This document shows positions 19,601 to 27,282 of a stretch of 64,000 nucleotides of DNA, piece by piece (position 1 is the stretch's first letter; every line of letters begins with the position of its first letter). The DNA comes from an uncultured Saprospirales bacterium (GTDB lineage: Bacteria; Bacteroidota; Bacteroidia; Chitinophagales; JADIYW01): NCBI GenBank assembly GCA_938008535.1, contig CALLKF010000138.1:1-64000 (forward strand). Reading direction: 5' to 3'. The notes under the pieces are model-generated. The model saw only the letters and a program-made list of their open reading frames with translations. It searched no databases and was not told where the DNA came from. The translations under genes and the position numbers were made by a program.

Positions 19601-22600
19601 CCATTAGAGTAACCGTAAATGATCCGAATGCAGGTGCTACTGTAGTTGCAACAGCACGACCAACTACGGTATGTACAGGTGATGCAGATACGTTAACTTT
19701 GGTTGTAGCAAAAAGCGGAACGGTTTCGACTGGAGCTGGTGCAAGCACATCATCATCAGCTGGAACTTCACCGTTCTATCATGGCTATGGTGGTCAAAAA
19801 GCACAATATATATACAGAGCTTCTGAATTGACAGCTATGGGATTAACAGCGGGTAATATAACCGCATTATCTTTAAATATAACTAGTTTAGGTACTGCAA
19901 CTTTAAGCAACTTAACAATTAGTGTTGGACATACAGCACAAAATGCTGCCGTTACCAATACCGCTATTACTACAGGTTTAACGACTGCCTACAGTACTGC
20001 TACACAAACGTTAACAACAGGAACGAATAGTTTTACATTTGGTACTGCGTTTAATTGGAATGGTACTAGTAATATTGTTATTTCATTTAGTTATTCTAAC
20101 GTCAACTCAGGTGGAACATCTTCCACAGTTACAACGGATGCTGCAGGATTTACATCAACACTAGGTATTTATGCAGATAACTCAACAGCAGCTTGTTTGT
20201 TTGCAGCACCTGCATCTGCACAGGCATGTATGGGTTTAAGTTCAAATACGACAACTTCAAATCGTCCAACATTTACGATAACAGGTAATAAAATACAAAC
20301 TCCTGCTTCCTTTGCATGGAGCGATGGTACTTCAACAGTTAGCACTACAAATCCTGGTTATGTTAATCCAACAGTAAATCCTACCAATTATACTTGTACG
20401 GCAACCGTTAGTGGTTGTCCTGTGGTATCTAATACTGTAGCAGTTACAGTAGTACCTATTCCAACCACACCTACATTAGTTGGAAATAGTACTCAATGTG
20501 GACCAGGCGTACCTACAGCATCTGTATCTGGTGCTGCTACATTAAAATGGTATCTTGTACCAACTGGTGGAACAGCTGTGCAAACAGGTGGCACTACTTA
20601 TGCTACTTCTATTAGTGCAACAGATACGTTCTATGTGTCTTCTAATAACGGAACATGTGAAAGTGCAAGAACAATGGTAATTGCCACTGTAACTGCACCA
20701 GATAGTATTACAGCTTATGCTGGTGGTACTGGTACAAGTGGTGGTGCTTCATCTCCACCAAATATTACGGCATGTCCAAATACACCATTGAATTTATACG
20801 TTCTGAAAAATTCAGGAACCAATTCATACAATTATACTTGGAGTTGTGCAACTGCTGGTAACGGTATCAGCACTTCTACTGGAAATAATATTTCAGTGAC
20901 ACCAACAGCAGCAGGATTATTTAATTACATAGTAACTGCAAATGACCCTGTTTCTGGATGTAATAATGTAGATACTGTTAGAGTACGAGTTATTCCAACA
21001 TCTATCACAGCAACCGCATTAGCAACAAACCTTTGTGGTGCTGGTTCTTCTACAACCATTAGTATTCCTTCTGCTGGGTTAGGTACTTCAACGGTTCAAT
21101 GGCAGAAAGATAGTAGCGGCACTTGGGTAAATGTTGGAACAGATTCAACAACATTGGTAACTCCAAACTTAGACACAACAACTAGTTTCAGAGCATTAGT
21201 AAAAGTAGGTGGAAGCACTTGTCTTACATCAAATACTGTAACTATAAATGTAAATAATGTTGCGATTACTTCTACTACACCTGCATCTAGATGCACACCT
21301 GGAACATTAACTTTATCAGCAACAGGTACAAGTGGTTCAACGATTAGATGGTATACAGACCCAACAGGAGGGACACTATTACAAACTGGAACTTCATATA
21401 CAACACCTTCTTTAAGTGCTACTACAGATTACTATGTGGAAGCAGTTAATGGAACTACATCTGTTACAAGTAATGTTGGACCAAATAGTCCAAACGACGG
21501 CATTGGATCTTTTGGAACTAGTTTTACAGGTACGTATCAAGTATTTGATGTTGCTGCAACCATGGTACTTAATTCAGTTGATGTGTTTGCAACTACTACA
21601 GGTACAGTTATTGTTGAATTATTGAACTCTTCCGGTACTGTTATAAATACAGCAGCAACTTATAACGTAACTGCTGGTCAGGCAAATTCAACATCTACTT
21701 CTGTTGGTACTGCTATTACAATACCAATAAACTTTACGATTCCAGCTGGAACAGGTTATGAATTGAGACTTAAATCAACGTCTACTGCTACTATATTAAG
21801 AAATGACGGTGGCATGGCATCATATTATAATATTGTCGGCTCAGAACCAACATTTACTGATAACTGGCTGTTTGATATTGATTATTGGTATGACTTCTAC
21901 AAATGGAATGTAACTGTAACTGGTGCTTGTGCGTCCGTACGAACTCTAGTTACAGCTACTGTAGCAGCGCCAACTACCAACCCAACTGTAACTGCAACAC
22001 AAACAATTTGTCAAGATAGTATTGTTTTATTAACTGCAAGTGGTAGCACTTCAAGCCCTACAACATTATTGTTTGAAGGATTTGAAAGCAATCCACCGGC
22101 TGGGTTTAATTTAAATACCAATGGTACTTTTAGCGACTTCTATGTAGAACCATATTATATTGAAGGTGCTCAATCAATTGGTTTAGTTTCTGACAGTTGG
22201 GACGGAACAAACATCAGAATTACTCAATCTTCACCAATTAATTTAAGCTCTTACACAAATGCAGAATTAACATTCTACCATATATGCGCTTCAGAGCCGG
22301 GCTATGATTACGGATATGTTCAATATTCTACAGATAATGGTGGTTCATGGACTTCTTTCCCTACATCTGCTTATACAGGTGGTGCTACATTACAAAATAG
22401 TGTGGTTTCCTTTGATGCTTCTAGTTATTCTGATTGGAATACTCAATTCTATGATGAATATCAAGACCCAGGTACGGCGCCTGCTACTTCATTATGGAAA
22501 AGAGAATCTATTAACTTAACACCTTATATTGGTACTACTCAATTTAAAGTAAGATTTAGAATGACATACGACTTTTATACAGATTATTATGGATGGTTAA

Positions 22601-24198
22601 TAGATAGTGTACATATTTCTGGTACCAAAACGGTTAAATATGCTTGGACACCAAAAACTCGTTTGTATACGAATCCAGCAGCTACTATAGCATATGATTC
22701 TATTACAACACCAGATACAGATACGGTTTATGCTAAACCAAATGATACCATAACGTATACAGCACTTGCATTCACACAAATACCATCTGCATGCTATGGT
22801 TCTAATACAGTGACCGTAAATGTTTCTAAAAAACCAACAGCTATTATCGATTCTGTTAAATTATTTGTTTGCGATGGAAGTGCAATACTTAAAGCAAGTT
22901 CAGTGACACCACCAAGCAGTTCTTTAAATTGGACTAATATTTCTGGTTCTGGTTCATCCTCAGTTTCAGGAAATCCGGCAACAGTCACCGGTTTAACTGC
23001 AGGAACAAGTATTTATCAACTGAAAGCGACAAATGGTCAGTGTATCGATATTCCAATTGGAAAAGATACTATTGTAACACCGACGACAGTACCAAGTACG
23101 GTATCCACAACAAATTCTTGTAATTTATGTATCTATACTGACGGTACTACTAAAACATTCTACAATAGTACAGATGGTAAAATAATTGGTACTATTCAAG
23201 ATGATGCAGCTGTAACACCTGATGAATTAGGTGAAACAGAAATGTGCTTGGATATTGCTGGTGCAGTTCCTTCTGTAGTAGATAATTTCGGATTAAATCA
23301 ACCGTATTTACAAAGAAGATGGACTATTAAACCAACTACAAATACCAATTCAATTATTACACTATATTTCACGACTGCAGAATTAACAGCTTTACAAGCA
23401 GCGGCAAACACTACTCGTTACCAATTCTCTGGCTATGATTTATATGTAACTAAATTTGACGGTGGAGGAAATGGTACCTTTACACCACCTTGTACAGGTG
23501 GAACTGGTGGTTGCGGTATGGTAACTGGCAGAAGTGTTCCAGCAGTATTTGGTGCATATAATGGAGACCATTTTGTGTCATTTACAATTAATAGTTTCTC
23601 TACATTCTATGTTCATCCAGCATTGTTCCCATTTGCACCACTGCCTGTTGAATTAATTAGCTTCAATGGCTGGAATGCAGGTGCTACAAATCAATTGCAA
23701 TGGAAAACAGCTTCTGAAAAAAATACAGCGAAATTTATTGTAGAGAAAAGCATAGATGGTGTTACCTATACTTCTATTGGCGAACAAACTGCTGCAGGAA
23801 ATTCAACCACAACATTAACTTATAACCTTACAGATAACGAACCTGTTGTTGGCAATAACTATTATCGTTTAAAAATGGTGGATTTAGATGGTCAGTTTAA
23901 ATACAGCGACATCATCAATATTCCGGTGAGCGATGCCGTGGTGAATAGCTTCACACGCGTATATCCAAATCCAACAAAAGGAAAATTGAATATTGAAATT
24001 CAATCGTCATCAGTAGCAAATACGAAAGTAGTAGTGTTTGATATAGTAGGTAAGAAGATGTTTGAAAAAGAAATCAGCTTAGTAAAAGGCATAAACACAC
24101 TTACGTTTGATGTAGCTGATTATGCAGATGGCGCTTATGTATTACAGTTTGCCGATTCAACTGGCAAAACACATACTACTAAGTTTGTGAAAAAATAA
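13633..24198 (+). CDS. Giant T9SS-secreted adhesin-like protein, 3521 aa, with three large internal repeats
   Basis: A cell-surface or released protein exported through Sec and then T9SS. A signal peptide ends near SFAAVNVTY (about 55) after an unusually long polar start; I prefer ATG 13633 to the GTG at 13600. Residues ~60-1000 look like a right-handed parallel beta-helix (recurrent NNTI, NNNIT, GNI turns) ending at PDIGADEGDF. Three ~446-residue modules follow from about residue 1110, each opening ARPTTVC and carrying a YGG-KGQY beta-sandwich, a TNYTC Ig-like unit, and TLRWYDxPTGG and FYVSSFNGTCES units. A choice-of-anchor-like beta-sandwich lies at ~2810-3000 (LFEGFESNPPAGF). The last ~80 residues are a T9SS type A domain (VYPNPTKGKLNIEI to KFVKK), preceded by PLPVELISF. 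Composition is rich in Thr, Ser, Ala and Gly. Adhesion or matrix function is inferred. Confidence 0.9.
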   Translation: MIESNNRFVTKYLANFLHINLLKITSSSKKVLSIAGLLLLMFVGQQSFAAVNVTYTGTCANATFTAGSPYANMAAAVTAMNASMASTTGSGTVVFTATANETVPNGTGLYITATGSATIGLVIDGAGFTFTAGTNTAAGNLDAVFKIVGGDYITIQNCVIQENAANVVTATGATNTMTEAGILLIHASATDGASNNTIQNNTISLSASYANACGILSTSASTTTNASPGANTTADATSTAGTNSNNKFYGNIISNVLIGINLVCPPVTASVNESGNDFGGSSTTTGNRITFGAAITPSGPWNRSSASVLGGIVYRNGAGFTARYNTITSNSAAYTLSAGLIGISVSSGTAPSTAYTATISNNNITLTSTGVQPIYGIDFGHGLATNATFNASDNRVTINQNSGAANAAAVNGIRASYSSGVKTISTDTIVINQTPTVGSTTSSVTAINAGTNAGTTVNVTNCILTIKESTSGTGSFGAGTITYIDVNAASATVNVTGNILNTTGSTILSTGTLYGIYQISTVTALVNAKGNIANIDRTAASGTAYFFYTSTTPSEIADTISNNNITFTNISGTSAVTAIYNAGGTASTVKSTANNVISITGTATGAMVGILTGYSTAASNIAQGNSITINIPSTSINGIQTNTTAAGNINANTISITTTALSPTINGIVTTTGAGPFNITSNSFTISASAASTSAPTIVAISAAVSAVHNIFSNTITGITTGAGSGSASITGILSSAGTTNTIYKNKIYDLSTSCTGTATVISGIRVTAGTTTNIHNNYIGQGNALTGVNNASDAVRGINITSSTASSTINVYYNTIYLNTSTTGANFGTAALFHTFNTTATTAALNMRNNILVNTSTPAGTGITAAFSRSANTNLNNFATTSNNNLLYTAATPSATRVIFNQAGTVSQTLANYLSAVGPTREAASVTELPPFLSTSGSSANYLHIDPATGTQVESGAAAISGYIDDYDAASVRTGYPLGGQVNGGGTAPDIGADEGDFKLARPIITALSTPTATCTATAHAVNVTCTTPIGTISSAAITYNNGALNSNVAMTYVSGSGLGPYVYTFSIPAASPTNTTVTWSCTVTNSAGLTSTVSNGTSYTDDANNGMTATATARPTTVCSGAADTLSIVVDKSGTGVIGSGSVNSSSAPTPFSGVYGGMKGQYIILASELTAAGYTAGNITGIGINFVSAVTATYTGLTIQIGNTALSAFPGTLSLESSGLATYYGPTNLVNPTAGVNTFTLTSSFYWNGTSNIIISTNWSNNTTTSTAASVVTTTTAFNSAQVHKRDSYTPAALLALTGTQVGGSSTVGTARPNFTIIGNKAPTPTAYSWSDGASTVSTTNPGYVNPTANPTNYTCIATVNGCPLVSNTVAVTVVSLPAAPSLVGNSTQCGSGVPTASVSGAATLRWYDVPTGGTVLQTGGTTYAGSISATDTFYVSSFNGTCESVRTMVIATVNSPDALTASASPTTIACLGNSTNLSVSQTGSTQSYTLTWTATPSAGSGIPTSAAGALGTPLTITPTLAGSYRYTITGVDGSCTTFDTIRVTVNNPNVGVTATATARPTTVCSGAADTLSVVVAKSATVTLGAGGSSSTLAPYNPFNGGYGGMKGQYLIRASELTALGLTAGDITGLTLYVSAIGTTYNGFVVQIGNTALTALTSSTIQGSLNTVKTAFNFAPTAGANAITFDTPFSWDGSSNIIVSTSWSNNNTSNTSATIFYDATAFQSAVSYRKDNETAANMLAFTGATGAGTFTYDNSSNRPRFSFTGNTAPAPTAYAWSDGASTVGTTNPSYVNPTVNPTNYTCTATVSGCPVVSNTVAVTVVSLPTAPTLVGNSVQCGAGVPTASVSGAATLRWYDLPTGGTVLQSGGTTYASSISATDTFYVSSFNGTCESARTMVIATVNAPDALTASASSTTIACLGNSTDLSVAQTGSSQSYTLTWTATPSAGSGIPTSAAGALGTPLTITPTAAGSYRYTITGVDGACTTFDTIRVTVNDPNAGATVVATARPTTVCTGDADTLTLVVAKSGTVSTGAGASTSSSAGTSPFYHGYGGQKAQYIYRASELTAMGLTAGNITALSLNITSLGTATLSNLTISVGHTAQNAAVTNTAITTGLTTAYSTATQTLTTGTNSFTFGTAFNWNGTSNIVISFSYSNVNSGGTSSTVTTDAAGFTSTLGIYADNSTAACLFAAPASAQACMGLSSNTTTSNRPTFTITGNKIQTPASFAWSDGTSTVSTTNPGYVNPTVNPTNYTCTATVSGCPVVSNTVAVTVVPIPTTPTLVGNSTQCGPGVPTASVSGAATLKWYLVPTGGTAVQTGGTTYATSISATDTFYVSSNNGTCESARTMVIATVTAPDSITAYAGGTGTSGGASSPPNITACPNTPLNLYVLKNSGTNSYNYTWSCATAGNGISTSTGNNISVTPTAAGLFNYIVTANDPVSGCNNVDTVRVRVIPTSITATALATNLCGAGSSTTISIPSAGLGTSTVQWQKDSSGTWVNVGTDSTTLVTPNLDTTTSFRALVKVGGSTCLTSNTVTINVNNVAITSTTPASRCTPGTLTLSATGTSGSTIRWYTDPTGGTLLQTGTSYTTPSLSATTDYYVEAVNGTTSVTSNVGPNSPNDGIGSFGTSFTGTYQVFDVAATMVLNSVDVFATTTGTVIVELLNSSGTVINTAATYNVTAGQANSTSTSVGTAITIPINFTIPAGTGYELRLKSTSTATILRNDGGMASYYNIVGSEPTFTDNWLFDIDYWYDFYKWNVTVTGACASVRTLVTATVAAPTTNPTVTATQTICQDSIVLLTASGSTSSPTTLLFEGFESNPPAGFNLNTNGTFSDFYVEPYYIEGAQSIGLVSDSWDGTNIRITQSSPINLSSYTNAELTFYHICASEPGYDYGYVQYSTDNGGSWTSFPTSAYTGGATLQNSVVSFDASSYSDWNTQFYDEYQDPGTAPATSLWKRESINLTPYIGTTQFKVRFRMTYDFYTDYYGWLIDSVHISGTKTVKYAWTPKTRLYTNPAATIAYDSITTPDTDTVYAKPNDTITYTALAFTQIPSACYGSNTVTVNVSKKPTAIIDSVKLFVCDGSAILKASSVTPPSSSLNWTNISGSGSSSVSGNPATVTGLTAGTSIYQLKATNGQCIDIPIGKDTIVTPTTVPSTVSTTNSCNLCIYTDGTTKTFYNSTDGKIIGTIQDDAAVTPDELGETEMCLDIAGAVPSVVDNFGLNQPYLQRRWTIKPTTNTNSIITLYFTTAELTALQAAANTTRYQFSGYDLYVTKFDGGGNGTFTPPCTGGTGGCGMVTGRSVPAVFGAYNGDHFVSFTINSFSTFYVHPALFPFAPLPVELISFNGWNAGATNQLQWKTASEKNTAKFIVEKSIDGVTYTSIGEQTAAGNSTTTLTYNLTDNEPVVGNNYYRLKMVDLDGQFKYSDIINIPVSDAVVNSFTRVYPNPTKGKLNIEIQSSSVANTKVVVFDIVGKKMFEKEISLVKGINTLTFDVADYADGAYVLQFADSTGKTHTTKFVKK
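16960..20700 (+). repeat. Three direct repeats of ~1.34 kb inside the giant T9SS gene
   Basis: Copies begin at about 16960, 18301 and 19639, each marked by a codon run for ARPTTVC. The spacing of ~1340 bp equals ~446 codons, so all copies are in frame. Similarity is uneven: the stretch around 17820-18290 is very close to 19150-19630 at the DNA level, whereas the YGG-KGQY sandwich parts differ clearly. The third copy is incomplete, its last quarter diverging after about 20700. This pattern fits segmental duplication with later gene conversion, and the near-identical parts are also places where short-read assembly can collapse. Confidence 0.8.
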
Positions 24199-24227
24199 AG
24201 CAACATTTAAAAAATAATAAACCAAAA

Positions 24228-24263
24228 CAAAGTCCTTGCATTTGCAAGGACTTTGCGCTTTTA
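24228..24263 (+). terminator. Intrinsic terminator of the giant T9SS gene
   Basis: A perfect 13-bp inverted repeat, CAAAGTCCTTGCA (24228-24240) with TGCAAGGACTTTG (24243-24255), is followed by CGCTTTTAT. It begins 30 bp after the stop codon. Confidence 0.85.
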
Positions 24264-24438
24264 TATAGAATCAAATACAAAACATTTTTTTTGAATTATA
24301 AATTATAAAAAAGTTCATCTATCTTCAAAATAATGGCAAACCTAACAGACCACGCGTCCATTGAACGACTACTTGACAATATGTGAATCTTACAATTTAA
24401 AGAATTAAATGTGTATCAACTAAGTTTGACATTGGTTC

Positions 24439-24446
24439 TAACTTTG
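24439..24446 (+). promoter_or_regulatory. -7 promoter element for the rubrerythrin gene
   Basis: TAACTTTG at 24439-24446 matches TAnnTTTG and is followed by CATC, 28 bp before the ATG at 24475. The -33 region is weak. The remaining sequence from 24264 to 24438 has no recognised feature. Confidence 0.6.
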
Positions 24447-24474
24447 CATCATCATTAATCTTAAGCAATTAAAA

Positions 24475-25137
24475 ATGAAAAAGTTATTTCTAATCTACTC
24501 CATATTTATAGCGACAATTGGATGTTTAGTAATGACTTCTTGCAACAATAAAAAAATAGAAGTAAAAACAACTAATAAAGAACATATGGACGCAGGAACT
24601 AAAACAATTGAAAATATGCAATCCGCATATAAAGGAGAGAAAACAGCAACAGCTAAATACGAAGCATTCTCAAAAAAAGCTGAAGAAGAAGGATATCATA
24701 ATATTGCACTATTATACAATGCAGTTTCAGCTGCCGAAAACATACACGCAATAAATCACAAAGCTGTAATTGAAGATGCTGGAGCAACTGTTCCTGTAAT
24801 TACTCCTGAATACACAGTTAAAAATACAAAAGAGAATTTAGCTGATGACATAAACGGAGAAGCGTATGAAGCCAAAATAATGTATCCTGACTTTTTAAAA
24901 ACGGCAGAAATAGCGGACAATCAAATTGCATTTTTGAGCTTGACTTATGCAATGAAAACAGAACTAAAACATAAATACTTTTTTGAACAAGCTTTGGGCG
25001 ACATTAACAGTAACACCTTAAATAGTTTGCCATCTAAATATTTTGTTTGCCCTGCATGTGGCAACACTTATGCGACAGCACCAAAGCATTGCGACTTTTC
25101 ATTAACTGACAGAGAGAAATTTATTGTATTTCAATAA
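24475..25137 (+). CDS. Lipoprotein rubrerythrin-like ferritin-fold protein
   Basis: A rubrerythrin-type di-iron protein probably involved in peroxide detoxification, but exported: the N-terminus is a lipoprotein signal with lipobox MTSC (C23). The four-helix ferritin-like domain spans ~45-185 with carboxylate ligands in KYEAFSKKAEEEGYHN, AAENIHAINH and LKHKYFFEQAL. The C-terminal rubredoxin-like knuckle has CPACG, but the second pair is reduced to one cysteine (KHCDFSL) where classic rubrerythrins have CxxC, so an ordinary Fe(Cys)4 centre looks impossible. The end (TDREKFIVFQ) is family-typical. It is followed after 21 bp by an SDR gene on the same strand. Confidence 0.85.
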   Translation: MKKLFLIYSIFIATIGCLVMTSCNNKKIEVKTTNKEHMDAGTKTIENMQSAYKGEKTATAKYEAFSKKAEEEGYHNIALLYNAVSAAENIHAINHKAVIEDAGATVPVITPEYTVKNTKENLADDINGEAYEAKIMYPDFLKTAEIADNQIAFLSLTYAMKTELKHKYFFEQALGDINSNTLNSLPSKYFVCPACGNTYATAPKHCDFSLTDREKFIVFQ

Positions 25138-25158
25138 TAGTAACTAAAAAATAAAATA

Positions 25159-25920
25159 ATGAAACAATTAGAGAACAAAGTAGCAATAATAACAGGTGGC
25201 GCAGGTAGTATTGGTAAAACAACTGCTAAATTATTTTTAGAAGAAGGCGCAAAAGTTTTATTGGTAGATATTAGTGAAACCCAATTAAAAGAGGTTGTAA
25301 TTGATTTAAGTAGTAAAAATGTGGCGTATTGTGTTGCTGATGTGTCAAAGTCAATTGAAGTTGAGGGCTATGTGAATGAAGCCGTTAAATTATTTGGTAA
25401 AATTGATGTGTTTTTCAACAATGCAGGAATTGAAGGTGTGGTAAAACCAATTGTTGATTACCCTGAAGATGTTTTTGACAAAGTGATAGCAGTAAACGTT
25501 AAAGGAATATGGTTAGGAAATAAATATGTATTGCCTAAAATGAATGAAGGTGGAAGCATCATTATGACCTCTTCCGTGGCTGGAATTCTAGGTTTTGCTG
25601 GTTTAGGAGCTTATGTAACAAGTAAACATGCAGTTGTTGGCATTATGAGAACAACGGCTATCGAAGCAGCTCCGCATAATATTAGGGTTAATTCTGTTCA
25701 CCCTTCGCCGGTAAATAACAGAATGATGTGCTCTATAGAAGAAGGAGCATCTGCAGGGCACGGAGAAGATGTAAAAAAACAATTTGAGGCAACTATTCCA
25801 TTAAAAAGATACGCTGAGCCCATTGAAATTGCACAACTGGTTTTATTTCTTGCAAGCGATAACAGTCAATACATTACTGGCACCACTCAAGTAATTGATG
25901 GAGGAATGTGTGCTCAGTAA
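25159..25920 (+). CDS. Short-chain dehydrogenase/reductase
   Basis: A classical SDR of 253 residues. The nucleotide-binding motif is TGGAGSIGK (12-20), with D37 at the end of strand 2 suggesting NAD(H) preference. NNAG is at 87-90 and the catalytic S139, Y152, K156 triad (YVTSK) is complete. The C-terminal ITGTTQVIDGG segment is typical. Substrate is unknown; closest functional classes are 3-oxoacyl-ACP reductase-like and glucose/alcohol dehydrogenase-like SDRs. It lies 21 bp after the rubrerythrin gene and 67 bp before the DUF2231-like gene, so a redox-stress operon is plausible but inferred. Confidence 0.9.
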   Translation: MKQLENKVAIITGGAGSIGKTTAKLFLEEGAKVLLVDISETQLKEVVIDLSSKNVAYCVADVSKSIEVEGYVNEAVKLFGKIDVFFNNAGIEGVVKPIVDYPEDVFDKVIAVNVKGIWLGNKYVLPKMNEGGSIIMTSSVAGILGFAGLGAYVTSKHAVVGIMRTTAIEAAPHNIRVNSVHPSPVNNRMMCSIEEGASAGHGEDVKKQFEATIPLKRYAEPIEIAQLVLFLASDNSQYITGTTQVIDGGMCAQ

Positions 25921-25987
25921 CTGTTTTTTTTAAATTGATAGCTATTAATTTAAAGTTTTACCAACCTTTAAACTTAAAAAAACAATT

Positions 25988-26473
25988 ATGAACCAAACAC
26001 ACATTCACTTACTTATAACTCATCTTCCAATTTTTGGCTCAATACTTGGTGGAATTGTTCTTGCATATGGACTTTGGTCTAAAAGTAACGACACGAAAAT
26101 AGCTGCATACTTTCTTTTCATAATTTCTTCAATTGGTGCAGGAATATCTTATCTAACAGGTGAAGGTGCAGAAGAAACAGTTGAAAATATACAAGGTGTT
26201 GTAGAAGCGACTATTAAGACACACGAAGAATTTGCATTGTTTGCATTAATATCCTTAATCATTTTAGGTATTGCTTCCATTTTAGGATTGTTCTTGACTT
26301 TTAGAAAATCTCCATTTACAAGAACAACAGCATTTGTGATTTTATTTATTTCTTTAATTAGTTTTGGACTGGTTGCAAGAACAGGTTATCTCGGTGGTCA
26401 AATAAGACACACGGAAATTTCTAGTGGTGCGATTGTTCCTTCAGAAAATTCAAAAAACGAAACTGACGACTAA
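25988..26473 (+). CDS. DUF2231-like four-helix membrane protein
   Basis: A 161-residue inner-membrane protein with four hydrophobic helices (about 15-30, 38-55, 78-103, 112-130). Conserved polar residues fit the DUF2231 family: two histidines in the first helix (HIHLLITHLP), a His in KTHEEFA before helix 3, and GYLGGQIRHTEI near the C-terminus. Histidines placed near membrane faces suggest haem or quinone contact, but no function is established. It is the last gene of the rubrerythrin/SDR group on this strand and faces a repeat array. Confidence 0.72.
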   Translation: MNQTHIHLLITHLPIFGSILGGIVLAYGLWSKSNDTKIAAYFLFIISSIGAGISYLTGEGAEETVENIQGVVEATIKTHEEFALFALISLIILGIASILGLFLTFRKSPFTRTTAFVILFISLISFGLVARTGYLGGQIRHTEISSGAIVPSENSKNETDD

Positions 26474-26476
26474 ATT

Positions 26477-26515
26477 AAACCTATTTATCAAAAGGTCTTT
26501 TCCTAAAATAGGTTT
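26477..26515 (+). terminator. Possible terminator hairpin after the DUF2231-like gene
   Basis: AAACCTATTT (26477-26486) pairs with AAATAGGTTT (26506-26515) around an inner AAAGG/CCT(TT)-type pairing. It starts a few bases after the stop but lacks a following T run, so it may be only a 3' stabilising hairpin. The rest of 26516-26753 is AT-rich and shows nothing I recognise. Confidence 0.4.
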
Positions 26516-26753
26516 ACAGATATACAAAAAATATCAAAAAAAATAATAATTGACAAAACGAATCAGTATTACAGCGAATCATTTTACAGAATGTTGATAG
26601 TAACTACAACCTCGTAAGTCACTAAAACCGATGTCACAAAACCACATCCAACTTTTCGATCTATTTTTCCAATTTAACAGCCAATCAATCAAAATCTACG
26701 TATTCTATTCTATTTATGCATATTCATAAATGATTAGTAACCAACAAAATAAC

Positions 26754-27110
26754 AAGTCTGACGCACGTCAAATCAAATCTGACACAACCAAAATCGAGTC
26801 TGACACAACCAAAATGAAGCCAAACACAGCCAAAAAGGAATCTGACACATCCAAAATAGAGTCTGACACACGCAAATTGGTATCTGACACACAAAAAAGG
26901 GTGTCTTACACAGCCAAAATGGAAATTGACACAATCAAAATGAATGCTGACACAACCAAAATGACAATTGACACAACCAAGAATAGAGTGTAACACAACC
27001 AAAACAACAATTGACACACCCAAAATGATACTGACACAAGCAAAATGGAAATTGACACACCCAAAATGACTTCTTACACGAACAAAATAAGGCCTGACGA
27101 GACCAAAATA
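26754..27110. repeat. Degenerate tandem array, ~21-bp period, 17 units (array 3)
   Basis: Seventeen copies of a core TCTGACACAACCAAAAT recur every 21 bp between two convergent genes. The register is exact for the first 11 units. One 22-bp and one 20-bp unit near 26975-27040 then cancel out, and spacing returns to 21. The invariant parts are GACACA and the A-tract CCAAAAT, while the four bases between units vary freely. Reading frames (plus: heptads such as SDTTKIE; minus: FGCVRFL) exist because 21 is divisible by three, but the compensating indels break them on the plus strand. I regard the array as non-coding. Confidence 0.87.
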
Positions 27111-27215
27111 ATGCATTCAGAAATGTAGATAAATGCTTACAAATGCAAATAAACACTGTCACAAATCAAAATTCGACCAAACCATTGCTATTAATGACGG
27201 CTTTCATTCTATTTA

Positions 27216-27246
27216 ATAAAAAATGCCACGATGTAAATCGTGGCAT
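27216..27246 (-). terminator. Intrinsic terminator of the M43 protease gene
   Basis: A 10-bp perfect stem, ATGCCACGAT (27223-27232) with ATCGTGGCAT (27237-27246), has an A run at 27216-27222, a T run on the minus strand. It lies 37 bp beyond the stop of the leftward metalloprotease gene. Confidence 0.88.
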
Positions 27247-27282
27247 CCAAAAAATATAAAACTATGAAAAAAACAAAAAGAA

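Noticed and set aside
26724..27116. 130-residue Cys/Phe-rich minus-strand protein over array 3
   Set aside because: Same period-of-three effect; the repeated FGCVR heptad simply reads the repeat core backwards, and the plus-strand frame is broken by indels.
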